IMG/VR virus record: IMGVR_UViG_3300017746_000088
Coordinates: 1-29,912 of that record
Reading direction: 5' to 3' (one strand)
Origin: a virus
Length of the DNA stretch: 29,912 nucleotides
Shown piece by piece: positions 1 through 6,409 of the stretch; position 1 is the first letter of the stretch, and the number at the start of each line of letters is the position of its first letter. The notes below the pieces were generated by a model. The model made no database searches. It had not been told where the DNA came from and was given only the letters and a program-made list of their open reading frames with translations. The translations under genes were made by a program, and so were the position numbers.

Positions 1-123
1 ATTCTATCTTCTGCCTTTCTTGCTCTTTCTATAGCTCTAATAGAATCTTGTCTATACTCTTGCATTGCTATGTGATAGTTGTTCTTCTCTAACTGTAGCT
101 TATTACAAGAGAAACTTATCTTA
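1..123. repeat. Terminal direct repeat, left copy
   Basis: Bases 1-123 are identical to bases 29790-29912 by direct reading. The repeat lies wholly inside one coding frame that continues across the join. This is what an assembler leaves when it closes a circular or circularly permuted genome. A true packaged terminal repeat would be possible but is less likely inside a gene. Confidence 0.97.
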
Positions 124-275
124 ACAACCGCAGCGCAGACATCGTTTAACTGTAAGTTATCTGGCTTGGCTTTAACCCATTCCAATACGTTTGACTGTAG
201 TGTTAATAGATTACTTGTAAGTTGTATGTCCTCCATTACTTCTAGCTTCTTGTACATTGGTTCTCTTGATGTCAT
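1..275 (-). CDS. Coiled-coil phage protein, 5' part (gene spans the circular join)
   Basis: The ATG is at 275-273 and shares one base with the stop of the upstream nuclease gene (TAATG), implying translational coupling. The 91 codons here continue at 29789 and end at the TGA at 29734-29732, giving 110 residues once the circle is closed. The C-terminal half is rich in charged residues with heptad-like leucines and isoleucines (around RAIERARKAEDRIEELEKEL), so a coiled coil is likely. There are no catalytic motifs and I do not recognise the family. A possible promoter lies at 326-354, inside the preceding gene. Confidence 0.75.
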   Translation of the reverse strand, partial: MTSREPMYKKLEVMEDIQLTSNLLTLQSNVLEWVKAKPDNLQLNDVCAAVVKISFSCNKLQLEKNNYHIAMQEYRQDSIRAIERARKAEDR

Positions 276-670
276 TAGAATCTACATTTTTTATTTTCGT
301 AATGTACACCTATTTTATTTAAAAACAAAATTATAGGTTCTTCTCCATATTCAAAGTTTTTCCATTGACCATCTACATAGCGTCTAGTAACAAAACAATC
401 CTTTAAAGGTATATCAGTATTCTCGTCTTTGTGTTCGTGTTCTACTTTAATAACTAACCCAGCATCCCCCCATCTATCTGCAATGCGTGTAAGTAAGTAT
501 TCTTGACCTTTAGGTATTCGATTGAATCTTCTTTTAACCTCTCCAAGAATTAAAATCTGATTACTAAACTCAAATACAAAATCAACATCACTTGGGTGTA
601 TCTTTCCGTTTTGAACTCCAGTGAAATCTACAGCTTGATTCACTAACTTACTATTTCTTATTAAACTCAT
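275..670 (-). CDS. Small PD-(D/E)XK nuclease-like protein
   Basis: 131 residues. An HPSDVD stretch (residues 25-30) is followed by a hydrophobic strand, then E44-V-K46 and a GQE at 55-57. This order (acidic residue, beta strand, ExK, helix with Q) is that of the PD-(D/E)XK fold found in VRR-NUC and RecB-type nucleases and in small phage resolvases. A role in recombination, resolution of replication intermediates or host DNA breakdown would fit its place at the end of the helicase/ERF/SSB run, but that is inference. The start codon is one base upstream of the preceding gene's last base, so the two are adjacent. The other possibility is a non-nuclease phage protein that happens to carry the motif. 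Confidence 0.6.
   Translation of the reverse strand: MSLIRNSKLVNQAVDFTGVQNGKIHPSDVDFVFEFSNQILILGEVKRRFNRIPKGQEYLLTRIADRWGDAGLVIKVEHEHKDENTDIPLKDCFVTRRYVDGQWKNFEYGEEPIILFLNKIGVHYENKKCRF
326..354 (-). promoter_or_regulatory. Possible flavobacterial promoter for the join-spanning gene
   Basis: On the minus strand a TTG (354-352) is followed 18 bases later by TAATTTTG (333-326), fitting TTG-N17-23-TAnnTTTG. It lies inside the 3' end of the nuclease gene and would give a leader of about 45 bases before the ATG at 275. AT-rich coding DNA can match by chance, so this is the weakest of the promoter calls. Confidence 0.3.
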
Positions 671-1090
671 TTATTTGTATTCGTTAAAAATACGCTCTAG
701 CTTTTTCCAAACTCCATTTAAAAAACAACTGTTACATCCAGTCAATTCCCTACGGTCATTAAAAACCCTATTGTAAATGTTTAGTAAAGCCCTTTGTTCT
801 TCTATCGTTACCGTGTTTAGTTTACCTACTCTTTCTTCTAGATAGTTGTACTCATCTTCTGTAAGGCAGTTTGGTCTGTAGTTTGGAAATAGATAGTTTA
901 GTTTCTCTTTGCGCTCATCACATCCACAGTCATCACCAGCTACAAACTTAACTAACTTCTTAATACCTGTAGCTTCTGTAAACTTCTCTACCGTATCGCC
1001 TAATCCTTTACTTGCTTCTGCGTGGTTCTTCTTCCACTCTTTGTAAGCCTTACTTCTTTTGTCTCCTTTAAATTCTGTCATAATCTTCAT
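671..1090 (-). CDS. Conserved phage protein with Cys clusters, function unknown
   Basis: 139 residues. The N-terminus is lysine-rich. The centre reads TGIKKLVKFVAGDDCGCDER, and a second cysteine pair (GCNSCFLNG) lies near the C-terminus with one further Cys between (PNCLTEDE). Five cysteines arranged as CxC...C...CxxC could bind zinc. I recognise this type as a recurring uncharacterised protein of Bacteroidota phages next to sigma-like genes, but no function is known to me. The start overlaps the end of the sigma-like gene by 23 bases. A second ATG three codons in (1081) is equally possible. Confidence 0.7.
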   Translation of the reverse strand: MKIMTEFKGDKRSKAYKEWKKNHAEASKGLGDTVEKFTEATGIKKLVKFVAGDDCGCDERKEKLNYLFPNYRPNCLTEDEYNYLEERVGKLNTVTIEEQRALLNIYNRVFNDRRELTGCNSCFLNGVWKKLERIFNEYK

Positions 1091-1631
1091 TTTTATAGTC
1101 CTCGTATGTTTCTCCTAACTTACTTTGGATATCGGTTTTACAATTCTTTAATGTATTAAATATACTTACCCAACTTATGTTGGTCTCTGCTGCTATCTTT
1201 CTTATGCTTAAATCTGTATCTCTATACAACTTAAATAGTTTTCTATCGTACCAATTCCATTCTTCCGCAACCTCATCTATAAGGGTACAAACTTTGTTAA
1301 ACGCTTCGTGTTCTTCTAAATTGGTTTCGTCTGCTATCTGTAAAAGGTTTTCTTCATCATCAATACTAACTTTCTGTATTTTTCTTTTAGAATTATAATA
1401 CTGAAAATAAACTGAACGTAAAGTAAAAAACATATATCCTCTAGATACTTTGTTATTCTTGATAATGTTGTATGGTTTCGCATATTTAATTAATCTAATG
1501 TAAGCCTCTTGTACAATGTCCTCAGCATAATTAAACTCGCCAAAGCCATTTACTATCTTAATCCAATCTTCGTGCTGACTAGCTACAATGTTTAACCAGT
1601 CAAGCCCTATTATTCTTTTTTCTCTATCCAT
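1068..1631 (-). CDS. Sigma-70/ECF-like RNA polymerase sigma factor
   Basis: 187 residues from the ATG at 1631; an in-frame ATG at 1664 would add 11 residues. The stretch AEDIVQEAYIRLIKYA followed by a region with aromatic residues and TLRSVYF resembles sigma region 2 (core binding and -10 recognition). The C-terminal LSIRKIAAETNISWVSIFNT resembles the region 4 helix-turn-helix. Sigma-like factors of this size are common in Bacteroidota phages, where they presumably redirect host polymerase to phage promoters. I chose the later start because it overlaps the upstream membrane-protein gene by only 22 bases. The phage has no RNA polymerase of its own, so this is the best candidate for a temporal switch. 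Confidence 0.7.
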   Translation of the reverse strand: MDREKRIIGLDWLNIVASQHEDWIKIVNGFGEFNYAEDIVQEAYIRLIKYAKPYNIIKNNKVSRGYMFFTLRSVYFQYYNSKRKIQKVSIDDEENLLQIADETNLEEHEAFNKVCTLIDEVAEEWNWYDRKLFKLYRDTDLSIRKIAAETNISWVSIFNTLKNCKTDIQSKLGETYEDYKNEDYDRI

Positions 1632-1831
1632 ATTACTGTTAGACTTATAAAACCAATGCAGCATTGCAAGGTATTCTGTACTAAGTTTTCTTCTTCAAAT
1701 CTTTCTTTGGAATATAAAGCCCCAAACATAAGACCAATAATAGGCTGGATATATACGTCAGCTTCTACTTGATTGCTTATAAAGATAAATACGGTTGCTA
1801 TTAATAATAATAAGGCTATTGATTGAATCAT
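1610..1831 (-). CDS. Small membrane protein
   Basis: 73 residues. The first 20 (IQSIALLLLIATVFIFIS) form a strong transmembrane or signal-anchor segment, and a second hydrophobic stretch covers about residues 47-68. Both ends are short, so a two-helix inner-membrane protein is likely. It starts 3 bases after the helicase stop codon and overlaps the sigma-like gene, so it belongs to the same transcript. Family not recognised. Confidence 0.6.
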   Translation of the reverse strand: MIQSIALLLLIATVFIFISNQVEADVYIQPIIGLMFGALYSKERFEEENLVQNTLQCCIGFISLTVIWIEKKE

Positions 1832-1834
1832 AAT

Positions 1835-2752
1835 TTAAAATTTTAATATCTCATTTACTTCTGTCTTCTTAGAGTGTAAGATGTCTTTACCCATAAACTC
1901 GAAGCCTACATTATTTCTAGACATTCTTAGCTTAATAGGTTCGTTATGTGGTGTGCATCTTCCACCTGTTTCAGTTTCTTTTACTTTAAGTACGTGAAGG
2001 TGTGAATACATCCAGTCCATTGCAGAACCCGTATACCTGTGTATACATATAACATCGTCAGAACGGTTTCCCCATTTACCCCCTCCTTCTACTCCTGCTA
2101 GTCCTAAAGGTTGTGGCATCTCTTCATACTCGTGGTCTCTTGGGTGTACCCTACGAAGTGCATCAGTAACACCGTGAGCGTTTAAATATACCGCAACACT
2201 TCTTTTCTTTGCAAACAATCTAAACTCAGAAGCTACTTGGTAATCGTATTCGTGACTACCTACACCTCGCATCATTTGTGTGTCTTTTGCTAGTGAGTTA
2301 TAAGGGTCTATTAATAAAGCATCATAGTTCCAAGCGTCTTTAATTTCATTGGCTTGTTTAAGTAATTGCTTGTATGTAAATAAATCCTCTACCTCTATTA
2401 TTTTAAAATGTATATCACACCATTTAACTGCATTGTTAATCTGAGAGTCTGAAGCGTCCTGTATAGGTAAACCCATCTTGAACTCAATAATCTTTCTAAC
2501 TAAGCCTGAAGAAGTGTTTTCACTTGACCACAGCAAAAACCTTAAATTATGCTTCATTGCCCACACCGTAAAAAGGTATGTTATTATAGTAGTCTTCCCT
2601 ACGTTAGCGTGTCCTATTAGTAAATTAAAATTACCAGCTTTAAATCTTATATATTCATCTATATCAGGTATGTCCATTTTAAGACCTTCTAAAACACGAC
2701 CATACTTAATGTCTAGTATTTTCTTTTCTATGTTTGATGCTTGTGCTATCAT
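1835..2752 (-). CDS. DnaB-type replicative helicase (RecA-fold ATPase domain)
   Basis: 305 residues. Walker A GHANVGKTT is at 47-55 and Walker B DALLIDPYN around 144-152. A sensor-like LNAHG (H193) follows, then a Gly-rich segment with arginines (EGGGKWGNRSDDVICIHR, about 222-239) typical of the DnaB C-terminal core. The usual DnaB N-terminal domain is absent, as in many short phage helicases. It probably unwinds DNA at the fork in place of host DnaB or as a recombination helicase. SSB and ERF lie just upstream. The ATG is preceded by TAACAAACA, the A-rich initiation context seen across this genome. Confidence 0.85.
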   Translation of the reverse strand: MIAQASNIEKKILDIKYGRVLEGLKMDIPDIDEYIRFKAGNFNLLIGHANVGKTTIITYLFTVWAMKHNLRFLLWSSENTSSGLVRKIIEFKMGLPIQDASDSQINNAVKWCDIHFKIIEVEDLFTYKQLLKQANEIKDAWNYDALLIDPYNSLAKDTQMMRGVGSHEYDYQVASEFRLFAKKRSVAVYLNAHGVTDALRRVHPRDHEYEEMPQPLGLAGVEGGGKWGNRSDDVICIHRYTGSAMDWMYSHLHVLKVKETETGGRCTPHNEPIKLRMSRNNVGFEFMGKDILHSKKTEVNEILKF

Positions 2753-2758
2753 TGTTTG

Positions 2759-2920
2759 TTATATACTTTGTGAAGTTTTATGATACTTATATTGATTTTT
2801 CTTATTGTATTTCTCTTTAGGTTCTACGTAGTAACCTGTAACAGGATTTACAAAGTAATTCCAAAAATCGTAAGGCATCTCTTCTCCTTCGGGTAATTTT
2901 TTAAGCGATTGTCTGTTCAT
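2759..2920 (-). CDS. Small protein of unknown function
   Basis: 53 residues from the ATG at 2920. The frame is open from 2956, but that longer form would begin inside the terminator hairpin at 2931-2954, so the internal ATG is preferred. The protein is rich in lysine, tyrosine and proline (NPVTGYYVEPKEKYNKKNQY) with no membrane segment. It sits between SSB and helicase. Function unknown. Confidence 0.5.
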   Translation of the reverse strand: MNRQSLKKLPEGEEMPYDFWNYFVNPVTGYYVEPKEKYNKKNQYKYHKTSQSI

Positions 2921-2930
2921 ATAAAGGTAT

Positions 2931-2954
2931 AAAAAAAGGGGGCTATTAACCCCC
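2931..2954 (-). terminator. Rho-independent terminator after SSB
   Basis: On the minus strand, a 5-bp all-GC stem (GGGGG/CCCCC) with a 7-base loop is followed by seven T (2937-2931). It stands 8 bases beyond the SSB stop codon and before the next start at 2920. It may attenuate rather than end transcription, since the downstream helicase has no separate promoter that I can see. Confidence 0.85.
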
Positions 2955-2961
2955 AATTAAA

Positions 2962-3267
2962 TTAAAACGGTAAGTCCGCTGTTGTTTCTCTTGAGGATTG
3001 TTGTTGAGTGTTGGTAACCTCTTCACGTTGTGCTACTACTATTGTAGCATCTGGGTTAATCCATCTAAGTCCTGCATTACCTAAAGAAACTTTTTTCTCT
3101 TTAGCTTCACGCTCCTCTTTAGACTGACCCTGTACAACCCAAGCGTTGTTACCGTACTTGCTCTCATCACTCAAAATAATATCAAACTGCAGATACTTTC
3201 CTTTTGCTAATTTTGTTTTGTCGATAGACTCTAAGTCTATACTTCCTGAAATAATTCCTGTCGTCAT
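2962..3267 (-). CDS. ssb: Single-stranded DNA-binding protein
   Basis: 101 residues, shorter than bacterial SSB. The N-terminal half has strand-rich OB-fold-like sequence (KGKYLQFDIILSDESKYGNN, then WVVQGQSKEE). A polar Gln/Thr/Ser linker follows, ending in ADLPF. That acidic-hydrophobic tip corresponds to the DDIPF tail by which SSBs recruit partner proteins. It should coat ssDNA during replication and ERF-mediated annealing. It lies directly downstream of ERF in the same transcript and is followed by a terminator. Confidence 0.8.
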   Translation of the reverse strand: MTTGIISGSIDLESIDKTKLAKGKYLQFDIILSDESKYGNNAWVVQGQSKEEREAKEKKVSLGNAGLRWINPDATIVVAQREEVTNTQQQSSRETTADLPF

Positions 3268-3291
3268 AATTTTAAATTTAAATGGTTATTG

Positions 3292-3834
3292 TTATTTAAG
3301 TAGTCCTTCTACTTTAGTTGATACTTTGTACTTAGTACGTACGTCTGCTATTGTTGCAGTCCCTTCTGATAAGGCTTTCTTTACTTTATTAAACTGTGGT
3401 GTGTTTTCATTTAACCAAGGTAGTTCTTCTTTATTATGCGTATTAGTAGCATCACTATCTTGCGTGTCATCAATTAGGAATAGGTTTCCTAAAGAATACT
3501 TCTTAGCATACGATGATGCAGAACCAAATTTCTGTGGTGCTTGCATACCTTTCTGATTCATATCAACTGCTACTACAGCTGTAGCGGCTATCTCATAAAT
3601 ACCATCTGATAACGTAGCTGTGCTTGTCATAATAGGTAGACCACATAGTTCTGTTACTTCTTCTCTAATCGTTATAGATACACCTAATTCAATTAAGAAT
3701 GGTTTAGTTGCTTCTAGTACGTCTTCTGCAGAACGGAAAAGATAGTTCCCAAAGGAATTTCTTCTGCTCTTCTTGGCTTTTAAGTTAGTCTGTATTGTAG
3801 CTAACTTTTCATTTAGTGTTAATTCTTTACTCAT
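3292..3834 (-). CDS. erf: ERF-family single-strand annealing protein
   Basis: 180 residues. The signature of the ERF family is seen around residues 101-123: QKFGSASSYAKKYSLGNLFL followed by IDD and a D-x-D. ERF proteins anneal complementary ssDNA and support recombination and circularisation of phage genomes. This one is first in a unit with SSB downstream, and NinG lies just upstream, giving a complete recombination set. Its own promoter (3857-3885) leaves a very short leader, and the ATG is preceded by TTTAAACAAATGAT. Confidence 0.85.
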   Translation of the reverse strand: MSKELTLNEKLATIQTNLKAKKSRRNSFGNYLFRSAEDVLEATKPFLIELGVSITIREEVTELCGLPIMTSTATLSDGIYEIAATAVVAVDMNQKGMQAPQKFGSASSYAKKYSLGNLFLIDDTQDSDATNTHNKEELPWLNENTPQFNKVKKALSEGTATIADVRTKYKVSTKVEGLLK

Positions 3835-3856
3835 ATCATTTGTTTAAAGTTATACG

Positions 3857-3885
3857 CAAATATATAACTTATTTTTGACATACAA
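3857..3885 (-). promoter_or_regulatory. Flavobacterial-type promoter of the ERF-SSB-helicase unit
   Basis: Minus strand: TTG (3885-3883), 18-base spacer, TATATTTG (3864-3857), an exact TAnnTTTG. The -33 TTG is partly built from the T-run of the terminator just upstream. The spacer begins TATGTCAAAAAT, close to that in the promoter at 28309-28338. Expected transcription start is about 15-20 bases before the ERF ATG (3834). Confidence 0.7.
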
Positions 3886-3914
3886 AAAAAAAGGGTAAGA
3901 AATTAATCTTACCC
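3884..3914 (-). terminator. Rho-independent terminator after the NinG-like gene
   Basis: Minus strand: 8-bp stem (GGGTAAGA with TCTTACCC on the plus strand, 3893-3900 and 3907-3914), 6-base loop, then nine T (3892-3884). It lies 32 bases beyond the NinG stop. Its T-run merges into the -33 element of the ERF promoter. Confidence 0.88.
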
Positions 3915-3946
3915 TCTTTAACCTTAATAATAAACAAACAATTCAA

Positions 3947-4333
3947 TTAAGAATATTTTTTGACTTCATTTGAATAATGTACTACCATTTCTTCTAATTC
4001 GTCTGATGTAAATTTACGTATTTTACGGCTTTCTTGTAATAGTTCTTCTGAAAGTTTTCCACCAAGATATAAACTAAACTTATATTGCTCCCCAGCCTTA
4101 AACATATTACACCCTACGCATTGAGGTTTAACATTTCTTTCATCCCATCTAGTAGAGTAATGTTTTCTACTCATAAAATGTCCTGCCTGAATCCCTCCGC
4201 TCTTCCAATGTCCAACCTTACCACAAGTAACACAAGTGCAGTTACCGTTCTTAGAGTTGCTTAGTCTTATATATTGACTAAAGATATTATCTAGTTTTTT
4301 TACAAGTTTACTTCTTGTTAGTTTTTTAGGCAT
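3947..4333 (-). CDS. ninG: NinG/Rap-like recombination nuclease
   Basis: 128 residues. CTCVTCGKVGHW (C34, C37), then GIQAGHFMSRKH (H52) and DERNVKPQCVGCN (C72, C75), are the zinc-binding and HNH-like motifs of the lambda NinG (Rap) family. These are structure-specific nucleases that act on recombination intermediates with the phage annealing system, here ERF. At 128 residues it is shorter than lambda NinG but contains the whole catalytic block. Its ATG overlaps the end of the preceding 78-residue gene by 8 bases. Confidence 0.8.
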   Translation of the reverse strand: MPKKLTRSKLVKKLDNIFSQYIRLSNSKNGNCTCVTCGKVGHWKSGGIQAGHFMSRKHYSTRWDERNVKPQCVGCNMFKAGEQYKFSLYLGGKLSEELLQESRKIRKFTSDELEEMVVHYSNEVKKYS

Positions 4334-4562
4334 CTAATGATTTTAGTAATAAATTACCAGATAATTCATCGATTCCTTTTATTTGCTTATAAATAAATTT
4401 AGAATTTTTTTTTACTTCTAATCTTTCTGCTTTTGAAGAATCGCTTCCTAGATTAGTATACATATTACAATCAAGTTTTAGTAATTTATCAGTTCTTTCT
4501 TGAATGCTTAATGCAAAATCTCTTGCATAATTTTCAGCTTTTACTTTTATATCTTCTTTCAT
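4326..4562 (-). CDS. Small charged protein of unknown function
   Basis: 78 residues, lysine- and glutamate-rich and probably mostly helical, with one Cys and no membrane segment. It is the first gene after the promoter at 4610-4640 and overlaps NinG, so the two are co-expressed and may work together. Family not recognised. Confidence 0.6.
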   Translation of the reverse strand: MKEDIKVKAENYARDFALSIQERTDKLLKLDCNMYTNLGSDSSKAERLEVKKNSKFIYKQIKGIDELSGNLLLKSLDA

Positions 4563-4609
4563 ATTGCTTATTTTAATTTGAGATTAACTATTATTAAGCC
4601 TCCTCCCAC

Positions 4610-4640
4610 CAAAGGTAGTTTATTTTTTTTACAAAAGCAA
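4610..4640 (-). promoter_or_regulatory. Flavobacterial-type promoter upstream of the NinG operon
   Basis: Minus strand: TTG (4640-4638), 20-base spacer, TACCTTTG (4617-4610), an exact TAnnTTTG. It lies in the 123-base space between the holin and the 78-residue gene and would give a leader of about 40 bases. Confidence 0.6.
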
Positions 4641-4685
4641 ATAGATTATTAACGAAGCGGTCGTACAAAGTACCTTTTAAAATAT

Positions 4686-5108
4686 TTACTCATTTTTGTG
4701 TTTATTGTTACCCATAATCTTTTCAGCACCTCTAGAACCAAAGTAGCCTATAAAAACGATTGTTAATAATTCTTTTACAGTTTGTAAATCTTCTAACTGA
4801 TACGCCCATCCTATAACAAAGGCAACTGTTAAAAACGCTAATGTAAGAGGTCTAACGTTTGAAGCAAGCCAAGAACCACTTCTAGCGTCTGCAACCCATC
4901 TTCTAGTTATTCCGTCAAACTCGTGTATCTCTTGTTCTAGTTTCTTGAGTGCTATTTCCTTATCGGCTTGGCTCATTTCAGAACCACCTATAAGAGTCTT
5001 TATAACGCTACCTACAGGAGTATCCCCTGCAAGTGTACCAACTACACTAGGTATCTTTTCCAGTAAGAACTGACCAACCTTAGTATCTTTGAATTTCTTT
5101 TTACTCAT
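4686..5108 (-). CDS. Putative holin (3-TM, gene-transfer-release type)
   Basis: 140 residues. A soluble N-terminal half includes a helix (QADKEIALKKLEQEIHEFDG). It is followed by WVADARSGSWLASNVRPLTL and two clear transmembrane segments at about 89-105 and 113-127, ending FGSRGAEKI. The RSGSWLA...RP...FGSRG pattern is that of the 3-TM holin family linked to gene transfer agent release. It lies immediately after the endolysin gene, as in a lysis cassette, and would permeabilise the inner membrane. Confidence 0.75.
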   Translation of the reverse strand: MSKKKFKDTKVGQFLLEKIPSVVGTLAGDTPVGSVIKTLIGGSEMSQADKEIALKKLEQEIHEFDGITRRWVADARSGSWLASNVRPLTLAFLTVAFVIGWAYQLEDLQTVKELLTIVFIGYFGSRGAEKIMGNNKHKNE

Positions 5109-5131
5109 AAGTTAAGGTATTTCCTGCCGTG

Positions 5132-5485
5132 CTAGTAAACCCAAGTAACTTTTCCATCCTTGTCTGGGTCGTTATCAACGTGGATGAATGATTTAGCAAT
5201 TCCAATTCTGCTGAATCCTGCTTTAATAAGGGCATCAATAATAATGAATCTACTTCTTGAATCTGTACAGTGAATATCTGCTGCATATCCATATTGGTGG
5301 GAGCTGTTAATTTTCCCTCCAACATAGGCATTTCTACTTTTTGTTCTAAATCCTGAATTAATTGTAAAAGAAATACCAGCGATACCCCTAGCATCATCAA
5401 GCATTTGTAGAAAACTCTCATCCATATACTTTCCAGAACCAATCTCATCTGGGCTATCAAATTCAGATAATTCAAAGTGTAACAT
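5132..5485 (-). CDS. Endolysin, peptidase M15 family (VanY/DacB-like)
   Basis: 117 residues. NSGFRTKSRN (43-52) leads into SSHQYGYAADI (H63, D70) and FIHVD (H102, D104). These are the zinc ligands and catalytic region of M15 D-Ala-D-Ala carboxypeptidases/L-Ala-D-Glu endopeptidases. It should cut peptidoglycan stem peptides at lysis. The gene is short, with no signal peptide or cell-wall-binding domain, so it depends on the holin downstream. Its first base overlaps the end of the upstream membrane gene. Confidence 0.85.
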   Translation of the reverse strand: MLHFELSEFDSPDEIGSGKYMDESFLQMLDDARGIAGISFTINSGFRTKSRNAYVGGKINSSHQYGYAADIHCTDSRSRFIIIDALIKAGFSRIGIAKSFIHVDNDPDKDGKVTWVY

Positions 5486-5844
5486 TATTTTTTATCTTTA
5501 AATGTATCGAATAAAGAAGAACCAAATATTGTTATGTTGTCAATTAGGTTGCTTTGTAGATTGATTAGCATAGATTCTACGTCATCCTTTTGTTTAACAA
5601 GCATTTCAATATGTTTAGCCTGAGATTCTACCTTAGACTGCAAGCTAGCTACTTCTTCTGGATTGCGTCCTATAAGAGCATAGATAACTACAGATAAACT
5701 TCCTACTATCATACCTGTAATGGATACAAATATATCCTTATTGTCTGCAGGAATAGAATTATTTGCTAGGTAAAGTAGTAATAGAATAACCATTAGGAAT
5801 ATTCCAGCTGCACCGCAGTAATGTATTAGGTCTTTCTTTCTCAT
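5485..5844 (-). CDS. Membrane protein with coiled coil, lysis cassette
   Basis: 119 residues. Two transmembrane segments (about 9-27 and 38-59) are followed by a long helical, Gln/Lys/Val-rich stretch (EEVASLQSKVESQAKHIEML) that looks like a coiled coil. It abuts the endolysin, so a role in lysis (holin partner, antiholin or spanin-like function) is plausible but not shown. I see no lipobox or signal peptide typical of spanins. Confidence 0.6.
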   Translation of the reverse strand: MRKKDLIHYCGAAGIFLMVILLLLYLANNSIPADNKDIFVSITGMIVGSLSVVIYALIGRNPEEVASLQSKVESQAKHIEMLVKQKDDVESMLINLQSNLIDNITIFGSSLFDTFKDKK

Positions 5845-5845
5845 A

Positions 5846-5992
5846 TTATTTATTAAATTGCTTGTATATGTTTACTGCTGTATAGATTATTGTCAAAACT
5901 AACACTATCGTTTGAAGCATAGGGTTAAACTCATTAACAACGCTAAAAAGCATCGCTCCAATATTCAATCCGTATATCTTCAAATCTTGCAT
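5846..5992 (-). CDS. Very small two-helix membrane protein
   Basis: 48 residues, MQDLKIYG...YKQFNK. One hydrophobic stretch lies around residues 9-19 and a stronger one around 25-43 (MLQTIVLVLTIIYTAVNIY). It sits between a virion protein gene and the lysis membrane gene, with gaps of 4 and 1 bases, which supports it as a real gene. Small-holin-like or a lysis regulator; function inferred from position only. Confidence 0.55.
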   Translation of the reverse strand: MQDLKIYGLNIGAMLFSVVNEFNPMLQTIVLVLTIIYTAVNIYKQFNK

Positions 5993-5996
5993 AGTG

Positions 5997-6386
5997 TTAA
6001 GATATTATATCCCATTGCTGGTCTTCCTCGTTCCAATTGTAAGAGATAGGATTTCCGTCTGCATCTTCTATTTCTGTTGGATGTTGAACTGGGCAATCCC
6101 AATTACAAGTTTCTTCATTTAAAGTCCAACTAGCATAAGGTTGTTCTGGAATAAAAGCATCTTTTTCATAATCGTAAGTATACCCTAATCCTGCATAGTT
6201 TTTTCTAAATGGTGTACCATTATTCAAATGAGTTCCACCACTTGTATTATAAGATGTTCTTTTGCAAGTTTGGTTTCTAATATTACCGTAGTAAATTTCC
6301 CAATCGTGCTGAGTATTGCTTTCGTCTTGACCTACTATAACTTCGGTTACTATGTTGTTTAAATCTAAAAATGCGTAATGTGCCAT
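5997..6386 (-). CDS. Virion-associated protein of the MAH(Y/F)A-LD family
   Basis: 129 residues. It begins MAHYAFLDLNNIVTEVIVG and contains TSYNTSGGTHLNNGTPFRKN, YAGLGYTYDYEKDAFIPEQP and SWTLNEETCNWDCPVQHPTE. This matches a short structural or fibre-associated protein common in marine phages. It lies directly after the glycine-rich adhesin gene, which fits a tail-tip accessory role. The exact function of the family is not known to me. Confidence 0.65.
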   Translation of the reverse strand: MAHYAFLDLNNIVTEVIVGQDESNTQHDWEIYYGNIRNQTCKRTSYNTSGGTHLNNGTPFRKNYAGLGYTYDYEKDAFIPEQPYASWTLNEETCNWDCPVQHPTEIEDADGNPISYNWNEEDQQWDIIS

Positions 6387-6409
6387 TTTATTATAATTAT
6401 TATTTTATT

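Noticed and set aside
79-336. Plus-strand 85-residue ORF at the left end
   Set aside because: It is the opposite strand of the join-spanning gene and the nuclease, Cys/Ser/Phe-rich as expected of a shadow frame.
2921-2956. Longer N-terminus for the small gene at 2759-2920
   Set aside because: It would begin inside the terminator stem after SSB; the ATG at 2920 is better placed.
4596-4606. GGGAGGAGG on the minus strand, resembling a strong Shine-Dalgarno
   Set aside because: No start codon follows at proper distance (the ATG at 4562 is over 30 bases away), and flavobacterial hosts make little use of such sites.
5101-5475. Minus-strand 124-residue frame overlapping the endolysin
   Set aside because: It lies in another frame of the M15 peptidase gene, whose motifs are clear. 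This frame has no recognisable features.
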